NCBI GenBank assembly: GCA_029251165.1 | Contig: JAQXDW010000130.1 | Coordinates: 30,303 to 94,302, forward strand | Origin: Myxococcota bacterium | GTDB taxonomy: Bacteria > Myxococcota_A > UBA796 | Reading direction: 5' to 3' | DNA length: 64,000 nt | Part shown: piece after piece, positions 1-8,433 of the stretch | Layout: every line of letters starts with the position of its first letter | How positions within the stretch are numbered: position 1 is the stretch's first letter | The notes under the pieces: model-generated | Seen by the model: the letters and a program-made list of their open reading frames with translations, nothing else | What the model was told of the DNA's origin: nothing | Database searches by the model: none | Program-made: the position numbers and the translations under genes

Positions 1-852
1 GCCCTGGCTCTTGGAGACGTCGAGATCCTCGTTGTTGGCGAGCATCAAGAACGCCACCTCGGCTCCCGAAGCGTCTGCGATGTCGACCAGCGTCTCCAGG
101 TTGGCGGCGTAGTCGTTGATCTCGACACGTCGCAGGCCGATGTGCTCGCCGCTGTCGAGCACGCTCGGAGAGCCGCTCTGCAGCCAGCCGACCTCTTGCA
201 TGCGAGCCTCTGCAGGAGCGACCCGGAGCCGGTAGTCGAGCAGCCGATAGATCGCGCTGAGCGAGAGAAGGCGCTGGAGTGCTCCGCTGAAGCTCTCCTC
301 GAAGCCGGCGTAGGCAGCGAGCAGCTCTTTGTCGACGAAGGCATCGAAGTTGTTGTCTGACCAGATGTTGCCGATGACGATGAGGTCTGGCTCGGTCTGA
401 AGGGCGCGCAGCCGCAGCAGGTTGATGGTCTGGTAGCTGGAGTAGCCTGGCGTCGCAGCATTGATGGCCTCGACGCCATCTCCAAGCACACCTGCAGTGA
501 CCTCAGAGAAGACCTCTGGGTCGGTGACCCCGAAGCCGAACACGCTGGAGTCTCCGGTGGTCAGGATGCGACGGATTCCAGCAGGCTTGGGCATTGTCGG
601 CTCCGCGCCGCGCAGCCCGAGCTGGTTGATGGTCACCGTGGCGCCCGCCTGGAGGTGCTCGCCTGGGCGATATTCATAGAGCAGGTAGGGATTGCCCGGC
701 AGGGTCGGGGTGTGCTCGTCGCTGCTGACCTCGGGGTCTTTCCAGGTCGCGAGATCGTCGCTGAAGGCGACAGAGATCCCAGCCTCCACGAGGAGCCAGA
801 CTAGCACAGCCGGGATCAGGCTGAACCCGATCTTCTTGATGAGGGATGGCAT
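1..852 (-). CDS. SGNH/GDSL-type hydrolase-like membrane-anchored protein (3' end beyond window)
   Basis: The reverse strand stays open from an ATG at 852 to the window edge (284 codons, no stop), so the C-terminus is missing. Residues 8-30 form one hydrophobic segment (signal anchor). A GDSSVFGFG motif at about residue 100 fits block I of SGNH esterases, and GNIWSDNN at about 160 fits the block III Asn region; the Asp/His block V would lie outside the window. The protein is therefore probably an extracytoplasmic esterase or acyl-hydrolase acting on envelope or exported glycans; the substrate is unknown. It is divergent from the gene at 892, with only about 40 bp between the two starts. Confidence 0.72.
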   Translation of the reverse strand, partial: MPSLIKKIGFSLIPAVLVWLLVEAGISVAFSDDLATWKDPEVSSDEHTPTLPGNPYLLYEYRPGEHLQAGATVTINQLGLRGAEPTMPKPAGIRRILTTGDSSVFGFGVTDPEVFSEVTAGVLGDGVEAINAATPGYSSYQTINLLRLRALQTEPDLIVIGNIWSDNNFDAFVDKELLAAYAGFEESFSGALQRLLSLSAIYRLLDYRLRVAPAEARMQEVGWLQSGSPSVLDSGEHIGLRRVEINDYAANLETLVDIADASGAEVAFLMLANNEDLDVSKSQG

Positions 853-891
853 TACGATGGAATGGTACTACCAGACAGCGGAGGGGTGTCG

Positions 892-1503
892 ATGGTGATG
901 CGGATACTCACACGCGCATCGCTGCTGGTTGGGGCTGGAGCACTGCTACCTGCGATGGCCCGGGCGTGCCTCTTCGTGGTGCCGGAGCCACACCAGCTCG
1001 ATCCATCGGAGCTCGGCATTGACGTCACCGCGCCAGACACTGTCGATCGCACTACCGTTCTGATCTCCCGCGGCAGAGGCCCGGTCTGTGTGGATGGAGC
1101 ATGTGCCTCGACGAGCTGTGACGCCAGGGGCGTCCTGTCTGTGGAGTTCTCTCCCGCCTCTGACGACCGGACTTCTTCGGAGGCGATGGGCTATCGAGCG
1201 GTGCTGCTGGAGGGGGCCTTGCCCGACACCCTCACGCTTGGCGAGAATGCAGTCCTCGGTCCCGATCGGCTGAACCTGCTGTGGACTGACGGCGCGACGG
1301 CTGAGCAGGAACCCCTCGACTTCACCCTCGGCCTCATCGCAATTGACCTCGCCGGTAACGAGAGCGCGCCGGCAGAGGTCTGGGTTGCAGACGATGGACG
1401 GAGCGCCGCAGCGGCGACCGGCTGCGCTGCGGTGCCGCGCCCTGAGACCCCTGTGAGCCTCTGTGCTGTGCTCCTGCTGCTGCTCCGGCGGAGGCGGCTC
1501 TGA
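892..1503 (+). CDS. Secreted protein with MYXO-CTERM-like C-terminal sorting tail
   Basis: About 203 residues. The start ATG at 892 is preceded by GGAGGGG; GTG 895 and ATG 898 are alternatives, and an upstream in-frame ATG at 862 is less likely because it has no ribosome-binding site. An N-terminal signal peptide (LTRASLLVGAGALLPAMARA) precedes a Cys-containing, beta-rich body with no recognised catalytic motif. The C-terminus has a Cys, then a short hydrophobic stretch and RRRRL, the layout of the MYXO-CTERM tail that is trimmed and used for surface anchoring in Myxococcota. Function of the body is unknown. The next ORF follows after 13 bp. Confidence 0.7.
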   Translation: MVMRILTRASLLVGAGALLPAMARACLFVVPEPHQLDPSELGIDVTAPDTVDRTTVLISRGRGPVCVDGACASTSCDARGVLSVEFSPASDDRTSSEAMGYRAVLLEGALPDTLTLGENAVLGPDRLNLLWTDGATAEQEPLDFTLGLIAIDLAGNESAPAEVWVADDGRSAAAATGCAAVPRPETPVSLCAVLLLLLRRRRL

Positions 1504-1516
1504 CCGCGAAGCTGCC

Positions 1517-1822
1517 ATGGCCGATCCAGCAGGACACGGATGGTCTCTGGCGTGGGCCGGGCTGCTTCCTGGGCGCATTCATGGCGTGCCGGCCGCATCT
1601 GATGTCTCCATCACCGAGGCGAGCTTTGTCGACCCGGCCGCGATGTGGGCCAGGATCGCGCCGGCAAATCGGGTGATCCTCGGCGCTGCGCTGTGGGAAG
1701 AGCTGGACGGCATGCAGCGTGCCTCGGCACGACGCCCCCTGGTCGAGGCTTGGGAGGCGTGCGCGATGTGGGCATCGCTGCTGGGACTGCCTCCGCCACC
1801 CGAGCCCTGGAGTCGTGAATGA
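1517..1822 (+). CDS. Small hypothetical protein
   Basis: A 101-residue frame from ATG 1517, 13 bp after the MYXO-CTERM-like gene and on the same strand, so probably co-transcribed. Third codon positions are strongly G/C, as in neighbouring real genes, which supports coding. The protein is Ala/Trp-rich, with no signal peptide, no membrane segment and no motif I recognise; the C-terminus is proline-rich (LPPPPEPW). No function can be proposed. A non-coding 3' region is the alternative. Confidence 0.45.
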   Translation: MADPAGHGWSLAWAGLLPGRIHGVPAASDVSITEASFVDPAAMWARIAPANRVILGAALWEELDGMQRASARRPLVEAWEACAMWASLLGLPPPPEPWSRE

Positions 1823-1977
1823 GGCCCAGTGGACGTCTCATCCGGAGCGGTCCCTGGCTTCCCACCTTGTCTGCGGAGCTCTTCGCAGGCCTGCGCGCAT
1901 CTTTCCTTCCGCGATCCCACCCTGTCTCACACCACCATCGGCCGACCGCTCCGACGCGCCAGCGATTCCTCTGAGCC

Positions 1978-3102
1978 TCAGACGACGGAGCCCAGTCGCT
2001 GTGTGGTTCGTGCAATGGCCGACGCAGAGGTGGCCTCGCCGAGCCGCATCACGCCCTGGAGCAGCTCTAAACAAGGCACCGGGCCATCGGGCTTGGTCTC
2101 TGGCTCGCCGAGCTGATCAGAGATGTCGGCGTATCGAAGGCAGAGCTCCAGTCGGTAGTTCTCGCTGAGGAAGTCGTAGGTGATGAGCATGCAGAAGGAG
2201 TCCTGCCGCTCTGGATGGCACTCCACGAACAGCGGCTGCTTGAGGCACAGATCAAGCCGACGATCCAGCGAGGCGACCCGGTAAGGGGGGTACATGCGGA
2301 GTCGGCTCTCGACCCCGAGCTCATGGAGCTCGGACTGAACCTCCGCCAGCGCCGTCTTGATGCATGCCGCGGGCAGCTCCGCCTCGCGGACATCCGACCA
2401 CGGCAACCAGCGGTCCTGCTCCGGCTCATACCACTCGACGTTGCCCACCCGAAGCTTGTAGTCAAACACCGGATATCCGGGAGAGACATAGCCCGGATAG
2501 AAGTAGCGGAGTCCAGCCTTGATCCCGTACTCGATCTCCAGCAGCATGGTGGTGAACCCGAGGCTGTGCTGAGAATAGTCCGGGTCATAGATGCCCATCA
2601 CGCTCAGCATGCTGTCTTGCCCGAGGTCGAAGAAGCTCAGCGCGACGAGTCGGCCACCGTCTCGGATGGAGAACCGCCAGGTGTTGTAGACCGCTCGGCC
2701 GCTGTCACCGTACAGCGAGTCTCGCAGCGACTCTGACAGCTCGCCACGGAAGCTTGTCCGGTACCGCTGGAACAGCGCCTCAGACTCTGCATCGAGGGTC
2801 GCTGGCTCGCAGGTGATCTCGAACTGTCGAGCATTTCGTCGCATCAGCTTCCGCAGGCTCTTGCGGAACCGGTAGTCAGACAGATCCAGTCGGGTCCACA
2901 AGGCGGAGTGCAGATCGCCGCCCATCATCACGAACCGACAGGTGAAGATGGACTGCACCATGCGGTACCAGCCCTGCTCCAGGTAGCGGTCGAGAGTCTT
3001 GGGCTCGATGCGCTTTGGATGATGCATCTCGATGTGCATTTCGGGGTAGCTACTCGGGTTGATGGCGTCTGCTGTCTGACGGTGCTGAGACGAGGGCATC
3101 AT
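1978..3102 (-). CDS. Arginyl-tRNA--protein transferase (ATE)-like GNAT-fold protein
   Basis: About 374 residues. The central part (roughly residues 120-230) matches the pattern of the C-terminal ATE/Bpt domain: a gap-free run with LVALSFFDLGQDSMLSVMG, then YDPDYSQHSLG, an EIEYGIKAGLRYFYPGY stretch and PVFDYKLR near the end of the fold. Known ATE/Bpt enzymes transfer Arg or Leu from tRNA to protein N-termini for degradation. The N-terminal ATE zinc/haem Cys cluster is not evident, so the acceptor or donor may differ; inference only. The start is uncertain: ATG 3102 or 3099, GTG 3123, or a later Met are all possible and none has a good ribosome-binding site. Confidence 0.6.
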   Translation of the reverse strand: MMPSSQHRQTADAINPSSYPEMHIEMHHPKRIEPKTLDRYLEQGWYRMVQSIFTCRFVMMGGDLHSALWTRLDLSDYRFRKSLRKLMRRNARQFEITCEPATLDAESEALFQRYRTSFRGELSESLRDSLYGDSGRAVYNTWRFSIRDGGRLVALSFFDLGQDSMLSVMGIYDPDYSQHSLGFTTMLLEIEYGIKAGLRYFYPGYVSPGYPVFDYKLRVGNVEWYEPEQDRWLPWSDVREAELPAACIKTALAEVQSELHELGVESRLRMYPPYRVASLDRRLDLCLKQPLFVECHPERQDSFCMLITYDFLSENYRLELCLRYADISDQLGEPETKPDGPVPCLELLQGVMRLGEATSASAIARTTQRLGSVV

Positions 3103-3123
3103 ATCGCATCGGACCAGTCCCAC

Positions 3124-3533
3124 GGTGTCATGAGAACCGGTGCTGTGTGCCCTTGATTGGTTGACTCACAGCGCTGAGGTGTTCGTAACCTTGGCGCGCT
3201 TCAGTGCTGCTCTTGTCCCGCTCTTTCTGCCACCGCCTGTGACGCTCGGGAGCTGAGAGGATGGGTGTTGCTCCTGCTTCACTATGGACAATGGGGGAGG
3301 TCTCGTATGAGCTGTCAGCTGGGACGCGGAGAGCCGGCTTCAGCTGAAGTGATCACCTGAGCAGCACAGAACGAGGCGGAGTGGCCGAGTGGTTCTTTGA
3401 GGGCGAATCAAGCAAGTCAGGGGGTGCGTCTTCAGGAGAGCGTGTTGTGCGCCTCGATGTCTGCTGCTTTGCAGACCCTGTTCGTGACGCCTTGAGCGGC
3501 TTGTGAGCAGTCCTGAAGACCCCTCCGCCGAGC
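3124..3533. other. Intergenic region, no convincing gene
   Basis: About 410 bp between the ATE-like gene and truA. No frame has a plausible protein. It holds a perfect 12-bp palindrome CTTCAGCTGAAG at 3338-3349 and a tRNA-like fragment: GAGGCG (3373-3378) can pair with CGCCTC (3450-3455) around a TGGCCGAGTGGT D-arm-like sequence, but there is no T-arm or anticodon arm, so it is not called a tRNA. Confidence 0.5.
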
Positions 3534-4382
3534 TCACCCCTCAGTAAGGAGCTTGTCTACGCCATCGGTGAGCACCGCCACCAGAGTCAGCCCCCGGGAG
3601 GGAGCGGTGAAGCCGGCGGCCTCCCGATCCCGGCTGCGAAGGAGCTCAGGGATGCTTTCGGAGGTGCGCAGTCCGGTGCCGACCTCAATGAGCGTGCCGA
3701 CCAGGATGCGGATCATCTGACGCAAGAACCCGCCGCCGTGCAGGTCAAACACCACCCGATCTCCATCCGTGGTGATGAGGATGCTGTGCAGATCGCGGAT
3801 GGTCTCGACAGCCGTGCAGCGCCGACTTCGAAGCGCTGCGAAGTCTTGGGTGCCCACGAGGTGGGCCACTGCGCGCTGCATCGCGGCGCAGTCGAGTGTG
3901 GGATGAATGTGCCAGCAGTCGCGATCAGGGTGATCCAGCGGCGGGGCCTCTCCCAGGCGCTCCGGCTGCCGAGCATGCCAGGAGAGCTCAGCGTTCAGCG
4001 CGACGAGTGCCTCAGCAGACAGGCCGGTGCGGACCACGTATCGGTAGTGCTTGCCCTGCGAGATGCCGCGGGCATGGACGCTCATCGAGACCACCGCACC
4101 GCAGACCCGGAGCAGGCCGTCGTCCCGTTCCTCCGCCAGCTCCGCGAGCGCAGCCGTGGTGTCCAGCGGTCCTGGAAACCAGACGGTGGCGAGGTTGACG
4201 ATGGCATGCACGCCGCCGTCGGTCCGAGAGGTGAACTGCAGTGCCCTGGGGCGTTGCTTAAACGCCGAGACGAGCCGGGCACGCAGCGCGCCACCGGCCG
4301 TTGGAAGCTTCGGCTGTGGCTGGACGCCGTGAAACCTCCCGCCATCATATCCGAATTGAATGAGTATCTGCACCCGTGACAT
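3534..4382 (-). CDS. truA: tRNA pseudouridine synthase A (TruA family)
   Basis: A 282-residue protein. Family knowledge: TruA isomerises uridines 38-40 in the tRNA anticodon arm, in the cytoplasm. The catalytic block is SRTDGGVHA (consensus GRTDxGVHA), with its nucleophilic Asp present; FGYDGGRFHGVQ at the N-terminus and GGGFLRQMIRILVGTL near the C-terminus are also typical. ATG 4382 (MSRVQILIQFGYDG) is chosen because it gives the usual TruA N-terminus; an upstream in-frame ATG at 4418 would add 12 residues. Transcribed away from the E2-like gene at 4523, sharing a 140-bp divergent control region. Confidence 0.93.
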   Translation of the reverse strand: MSRVQILIQFGYDGGRFHGVQPQPKLPTAGGALRARLVSAFKQRPRALQFTSRTDGGVHAIVNLATVWFPGPLDTTAALAELAEERDDGLLRVCGAVVSMSVHARGISQGKHYRYVVRTGLSAEALVALNAELSWHARQPERLGEAPPLDHPDRDCWHIHPTLDCAAMQRAVAHLVGTQDFAALRSRRCTAVETIRDLHSILITTDGDRVVFDLHGGGFLRQMIRILVGTLIEVGTGLRTSESIPELLRSRDREAAGFTAPSRGLTLVAVLTDGVDKLLTEG

Positions 4383-4393
4383 TGTTAAGGATA

Positions 4394-4410
4394 TACCCGA
4401 TCTCCGGGTA
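4394..4410. promoter_or_regulatory. Inverted repeat in truA / E2-like divergent region
   Basis: TACCCG (4394-4399) and CGGGTA (4405-4410) form a 6-bp inverted repeat with a 5-nt spacer in an AT-richer patch, 12 bp upstream of the truA start. A second short inverted repeat, GGAGAG/CTCTCC (4471-4484), lies 39 bp before the start at 4523. Either could be an operator or leader hairpin; no known binding site is recognised. Confidence 0.3.
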
Positions 4411-4522
4411 AAGCACACCTCAGCTTCGGCTGGATGCTGTGAAACCTGCTGCTGCCCTCGATGGGGAGCTGGAGAGTCCTCTCCGCGACAGCGTTACGAA
4501 TATCTTTTTCTCAGAGGTAGAC

Positions 4523-5494
4523 ATGAACATCCTGGGTATGATTGCAGGAGGACTGTTCGTTCTCTGGGTGCTGGCAAGCATGAAGACCAGCCGGCCAGAC
4601 GGCTCCCTCGTCTCAGTGCATCCCTATCGGCGGCTGATGTTCTACATCATGCCCACCCGGTCCGAGTCGGTGGTCTTCCAGGAGCGAAAGGTTGATGCTA
4701 CTGAGATCCTGGCCTATCTCAAGAAGGCCCGGCCAGAGCTCGGAGCCAACATGACCCACGTCGCGGTCGCAGCTGCAGCCATTGCGATTCGGGTCTCTGA
4801 CCGGGTCAACCGCTTCACCGTCGGCCGCCGACTCTACAAGCGCCACGGGCAGTGGATGACGTTCGCGATGAAGCGCAAGAAGAGCGAGGAAGGGTTTAAT
4901 TATAAAACAAAGCTCGCCACGGTGAAGCTAGACTTCCGCGATGAAGAGTCATTCTCGGACTTTACCGAACGCATTAACGGCAAGATTACTGAGAACCGGT
5001 CCGGAAAAAAGACCTCAGCAGACAAAGAATATTCGCTGTTTAATCTGCTTCCACGTCCGCTCCTTGAGTTTGCTGCACGCGGTCTGATGTGGCTGGATTA
5101 CTACAACCTGCTGCCGGGCTTCTTCATCAAGTCAGACCCGATGTTTACTTCGATCTTCATTGCCAACCTCGGCAGTCTGGACATGGATGCTGGCTACCAC
5201 CACCTCTACGAGTACGGAACCTGCAGCCTGTTCATGATGATGGGGCGGGTCAATCAGGAGCCGGTCGTGATCGACGGTGAGGTGGTCATCAAGCCGATGG
5301 TCAGCCTCCGGTTCACCTACGACGAGCGGGTCGACGATGGCATCAACGCCAAGATCGCCGTCGATGCCCTCGTCCGCGTCCTCAAGGAGCCGGAGCGGTG
5401 GCTTGGGGGTGTCGAGGGTGCCGAGCATCAGGGTCCGATGTGGCCGCGCAGCAATTGGGAGAGCGCCGACGGGCAGTTCAAGGTCCGCGAGTAG
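4523..5494 (+). CDS. Membrane-anchored 2-oxoacid dehydrogenase E2 (CAT-fold) acyltransferase-like protein, catalytic His replaced
   Basis: A 323-residue protein from ATG 4523, preceded by AGAGGT. Residues 1-19 are a membrane segment. The rest resembles the catalytic domain of dihydrolipoyl acyltransferases (E2) and chloramphenicol acetyltransferase: RKVDATEILAYLKKARPE, THVAVAAAAIAIR, and IANLGSLDMDAGYHHLYEYG. There is no lipoyl domain or E1/E3-binding domain. The family active site S-x-D-H-R-x-x-D-G appears as TYDERVDDG (residues 265-273), so the catalytic His is Glu268. It may be a non-catalytic or altered acyl-carrier-binding protein. Some codons at 4890-5100 are AT-richer than the neighbours. 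Alternative in-frame ATG at 4439. Confidence 0.68.
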   Translation: MNILGMIAGGLFVLWVLASMKTSRPDGSLVSVHPYRRLMFYIMPTRSESVVFQERKVDATEILAYLKKARPELGANMTHVAVAAAAIAIRVSDRVNRFTVGRRLYKRHGQWMTFAMKRKKSEEGFNYKTKLATVKLDFRDEESFSDFTERINGKITENRSGKKTSADKEYSLFNLLPRPLLEFAARGLMWLDYYNLLPGFFIKSDPMFTSIFIANLGSLDMDAGYHHLYEYGTCSLFMMMGRVNQEPVVIDGEVVIKPMVSLRFTYDERVDDGINAKIAVDALVRVLKEPERWLGGVEGAEHQGPMWPRSNWESADGQFKVRE

Positions 5495-5498
5495 CCCA

Positions 5499-6455
5499 TC
5501 ACTCGATGGTGCAGATCACCGGTCGGTGATCCCAGTAGGTTGCCTCCATCATGGGTTCTGTTCCCACGCTCTCGCCGGGAACCATGCAGCCACCGGTCAG
5601 GGCATCGGAGACGACGTGGTCGATCCGGAACAGCCCGGCATAGGTCGGCTCCCCCTCTTCGGTGTCAGAAGAGATGTAGTCGAAGCCCCGTCCGTCGCCG
5701 ACGTGGGAATTCCACTCTGCCGCAGAGGGGTCGAGGTCGCTCATCTGGAACGGATCGGTGTTGATGTCGCCCATGACCAGGTTGGTGCGGCCCCAGGCGG
5801 CAGGTACGCCGTCTCCACGATCGACGAAGATCTGGCGGAGCTGATCGACGCGACAGGCGGTGTCCTCATCGCGGATGCCTGAGGAGGCATGCACGTTGAC
5901 CAGGGTGAGGATCCCTCGGGTGGCGGTCTCGATGTCAAGGGTGCCGACCTTCGCGCCGTTGCTGCACCCGCTGGGCGGCCCCATGCCGTCGAGGGCGCCA
6001 AGGCAGACGTCGTCGTCGCAGCCAGAGATGCTCCCGAAGTCCCGCTTGATTCCGGCGCAGTTGTCCTCCTCGTCCAGCGCACAGGCCACCTGATAGCCCT
6101 CTCCCAGCAGGCGCTGGAGCTGGAGGGGGCGCTTAGCGGTGTAGTCCTGGCAGACGAAGTCCAGGTCTGGATCGACCGGGATGTCGGCACACCAGGGGTC
6201 AAAGAACATCTCCTGAAAGACCACCACATCAGGGGACTGCGCGGCGAGAAAAGCAGTCAAGGCTTCCTCAGCGGGGTTCCAGGACAGGCTGTTTTCATAG
6301 AACTCATCGGTGTGATCCGACATCTCCTGGGTGTAGCCGTCGTTCCCTTCGTCGTGGCTCAGCCCTGTGGTGGTGCCGATGTTGAAGGTCATCGCGACGA
6401 AGGGGGGGCTGCTGCGGCCGTCTGGACCAGCACAGGCGAGGAGGAGAGGGAGCAT
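5499..6455 (-). CDS. Lipoprotein of the endonuclease/exonuclease/phosphatase (DNase I-like) family
   Basis: A 318-residue protein. ATG 6455 gives a minimal lipoprotein signal (MLPLLLAC, lipobox LLAC), favoured over the upstream ATG at 6518. Family motifs in order: MTFNIGT (Asn), VVFQEMF (Glu metal ligand), VNVHASSG, MGDINTDPF (Asp-x-Asn) and a terminal DHRPVICTIE (catalytic His after Asp). Such Mg-dependent enzymes cleave DNA, phospholipids or phosphoesters; here the enzyme is exported and anchored, so environmental nucleic acid or lipid is a likely substrate. Several Cys pairs suggest disulfides, fitting the periplasm or surface. Convergent with the E2-like gene (4-bp gap). Confidence 0.78.
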   Translation of the reverse strand: MLPLLLACAGPDGRSSPPFVAMTFNIGTTTGLSHDEGNDGYTQEMSDHTDEFYENSLSWNPAEEALTAFLAAQSPDVVVFQEMFFDPWCADIPVDPDLDFVCQDYTAKRPLQLQRLLGEGYQVACALDEEDNCAGIKRDFGSISGCDDDVCLGALDGMGPPSGCSNGAKVGTLDIETATRGILTLVNVHASSGIRDEDTACRVDQLRQIFVDRGDGVPAAWGRTNLVMGDINTDPFQMSDLDPSAAEWNSHVGDGRGFDYISSDTEEGEPTYAGLFRIDHVVSDALTGGCMVPGESVGTEPMMEATYWDHRPVICTIE

Positions 6456-6626
6456 CGTGTGAGCATAGCGGGGGCGGAAGTGCGGGAAAGCGCGTGCAGC
6501 ATCGCTGCGGCATTGCACGCGGCGGCAATCTGAAGGGTTCAGGGTTGCCTTCAGCCGTCCTCCGAGCCCTCGACGTCGGCTGAACCGACACGGATAACTG
6601 GAGCCAGTGGCTCCGCAGGTCGGCCT

Positions 6627-8060
6627 TCATCGCTCCGATAGAAAGTACCAACCCACCCGGTATACCCCCCACTGCTTGAGCCAGGAGAGGGGGCCGCCTC
6701 GTGTGAGGGCGTCATGGGTGATGCGGGTCGCGGAGGCTGGGGTGGTGTCGATGTCGAACATCGCCTCGAACTCCTTTCTCAGCTCGGGATCCTCGATGAC
6801 CACAACCGACTCAGAATTGTGCTCGCTGGACTGCCCGTCGAGGTTCGCCGAGCCGATGATTATCGGTCCACAGTGCCCGAACGCGGCCGCCTTGGTGTGC
6901 AGGGTCGCCTCTCCGGTCTCGGGGCGGTGCTGCCACTCGTACAGCGACACGTCCTCGTCGGCGCGCATCAGCAGCCTGTACTGGTAGCGGCTCGCTGCGG
7001 GGATGAGGGGCACGTCGATGCTCTCAGCGGAATTGGTCACCACCACCAGCTCGCGTCCGCGCTGGAGGGCACGGATGAAGCTGACGATGAACCGTGGGCC
7101 GGGGGAGAAGTAGGCGCTCTGGATGTGGATCGGCGAGCCCTCGGGCGTGTACCGCATCAGGGTGCGGTACAGGCGCTCGATGGACCGCCGGTTGCCCAGC
7201 GCGGGTTGGTTCCAGACAAATCGGATCCTGGCCTCACCGGTCTCAGGCTGCTCGGGGTTCCAGGCGGCGCTCTCAACCTGGAGCGGCTGCTCAAGGTTGA
7301 AGTCGAGGACCTGCAGGTAGCGGCGCATGATGTCGTTGGTCACCGGGCCGGTGATCTCCACGTCGAGGTCTCGCCAGCCGCTCCGTCCGGTGACCGAGTC
7401 GACCTGGGTGGTGCCGCCATAGGCGTACTCGCTGGCAATGTTCATGCCGCCGAGGATCGCCCGGATGCTCAGGGAACCATCTGCCTCGCGGTGTCCGGTG
7501 ATCCAGTACTTCTCGTGGTCAAAGTGGTTGAAATTCCGCAGCGCCCACCGCCGTCGCAGGATGCCGTCGGGCAGATCCGCGCGGACGTCTGCAAACCGTG
7601 TGGTCTCTCGTCGGGTCCGGGGGACGTTGGTCGGCACCACCATCACTCCGGCCGCTCGCAGGCGCTGCATCATCTCCGGATCGCCGAGCAGCTCTCCCTT
7701 GTCGGTGTTCTCTCTCAGCTCCGACAGGCTGCCGATGCTGCCGAGGGAGCCCTTGATGTCGTACTGGAGGATGACCGTCGCCCCCTCCGTAGCGCGCCGG
7801 GCAAGCAGCTCGACCATGGCCCGTCCGGTGTCGTCGTCGGCGAAGATGAACGTCTTGACGAAGATCAGCTCCGCATCCTCCGCGCTCTCCACCCGCCGAC
7901 GAAACGACGACGCACCGTTGATGAGCAGCCGGGCGCTGTTGCCGGATCGCGCACGGGAGCTGGTGCGTCGGTTGAGGATGTGCTGGATGCGCGGCTCTGC
8001 GAAGGCATCGCAGTCGTCTGCACGGGCAGCGGAGAGCAGGGAGAGCAAGAGCGGAAGCAT
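6627..8060 (-). CDS. Secreted phospholipase D-like protein with variant HKD motifs
   Basis: A 477-residue protein. ATG 8060 starts a clear signal peptide (MLPLLLSLLSAARA). Two PLD-type halves follow, like cardiolipin synthases and exported PLDs: HFDHEKYWITG ... GGMNIASEY in the first and LHTKAAAFGHCGPIIIGSANLDGQS in the second. In both, the His-x-Lys pair is present, but the Asp five residues after Lys is Gly. The downstream Asn-containing strands (GGMN, GSANLD) are kept. Known PLD enzymes hydrolyse or transfer phosphodiesters through the His nucleophile, so activity is still possible. Same strand as the EEP lipoprotein at 5499-6455, separated by about 170 bp. Confidence 0.82.
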   Translation of the reverse strand: MLPLLLSLLSAARADDCDAFAEPRIQHILNRRTSSRARSGNSARLLINGASSFRRRVESAEDAELIFVKTFIFADDDTGRAMVELLARRATEGATVILQYDIKGSLGSIGSLSELRENTDKGELLGDPEMMQRLRAAGVMVVPTNVPRTRRETTRFADVRADLPDGILRRRWALRNFNHFDHEKYWITGHREADGSLSIRAILGGMNIASEYAYGGTTQVDSVTGRSGWRDLDVEITGPVTNDIMRRYLQVLDFNLEQPLQVESAAWNPEQPETGEARIRFVWNQPALGNRRSIERLYRTLMRYTPEGSPIHIQSAYFSPGPRFIVSFIRALQRGRELVVVTNSAESIDVPLIPAASRYQYRLLMRADEDVSLYEWQHRPETGEATLHTKAAAFGHCGPIIIGSANLDGQSSEHNSESVVVIEDPELRKEFEAMFDIDTTPASATRITHDALTRGGPLSWLKQWGVYRVGWYFLSER

Positions 8061-8100
8061 CGTGGGGGCACTGTGTGGATGGGATTGGGGCACGTGGATC

Positions 8101-8342
8101 TATGCTTGAGTCACAAGCTGTACATCTCTTGTGGGTCTCAAGGCGGCACGGCAAACGCTGTCCATGGGCAGCGCCGGATTGTGGTGCGTGCTGGATACCG
8201 GGGCGCCCGGGATCTGGGCATGCCTGAAGTCGAGGGGCGTACCCCGAAGCTGAGCCGCCTCGGTCTGGTCACCGCGCATGCCGTGGTCTCTGAGGGGAGG
8301 GCGCTGAAGCTCGGCAGCGTGGCCGTTAATTTCGCGGCGTGA
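8101..8342 (+). pseudogene. Possible frameshifted remnant of a retropepsin-like aspartic protease
   Basis: This lies in the 373-bp gap 8061-8433, where no intact gene is seen. In one frame, 8164-8253 reads GLWCVLDTGAPGIW..., with an Asp-Thr-Gly-Ala motif as in clan AA proteases, and hits TGA at 8251. In another frame the sequence then continues LGLVTAHAVVSEGRALKLGSVAVNF to a TGA at 8340, resembling the second strand region of such domains. A single indel near 8245 would join them. The match is short and could be chance. Confidence 0.22.
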
Positions 8343-8433
8343 CCGTCTGAATCGTGCGGGAACAGGCCGGACTGCTTCAGGGATGAGGCCCGAGAAGTCC
8401 ACCGGTGGCCCTGAGGCGGTTAGAGGCCGTCTC

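Noticed and set aside
3373..3455. tRNA-Leu/Ser-like sequence with D-arm GTGGCCGAGTGGTT and pairing acceptor-like ends
   Set aside because: No T-arm (no TTCGA) and no anticodon stem; the position-8 T is absent. Chance or decayed remnant.
6714..8342. Long 542-residue plus-strand ORF antisense to the PLD-like gene
   Set aside because: It follows the mirror codon pattern of the PLD gene, has no family motif and no ribosome-binding site; the PLD frame has signal peptide and both HKD-type motifs.
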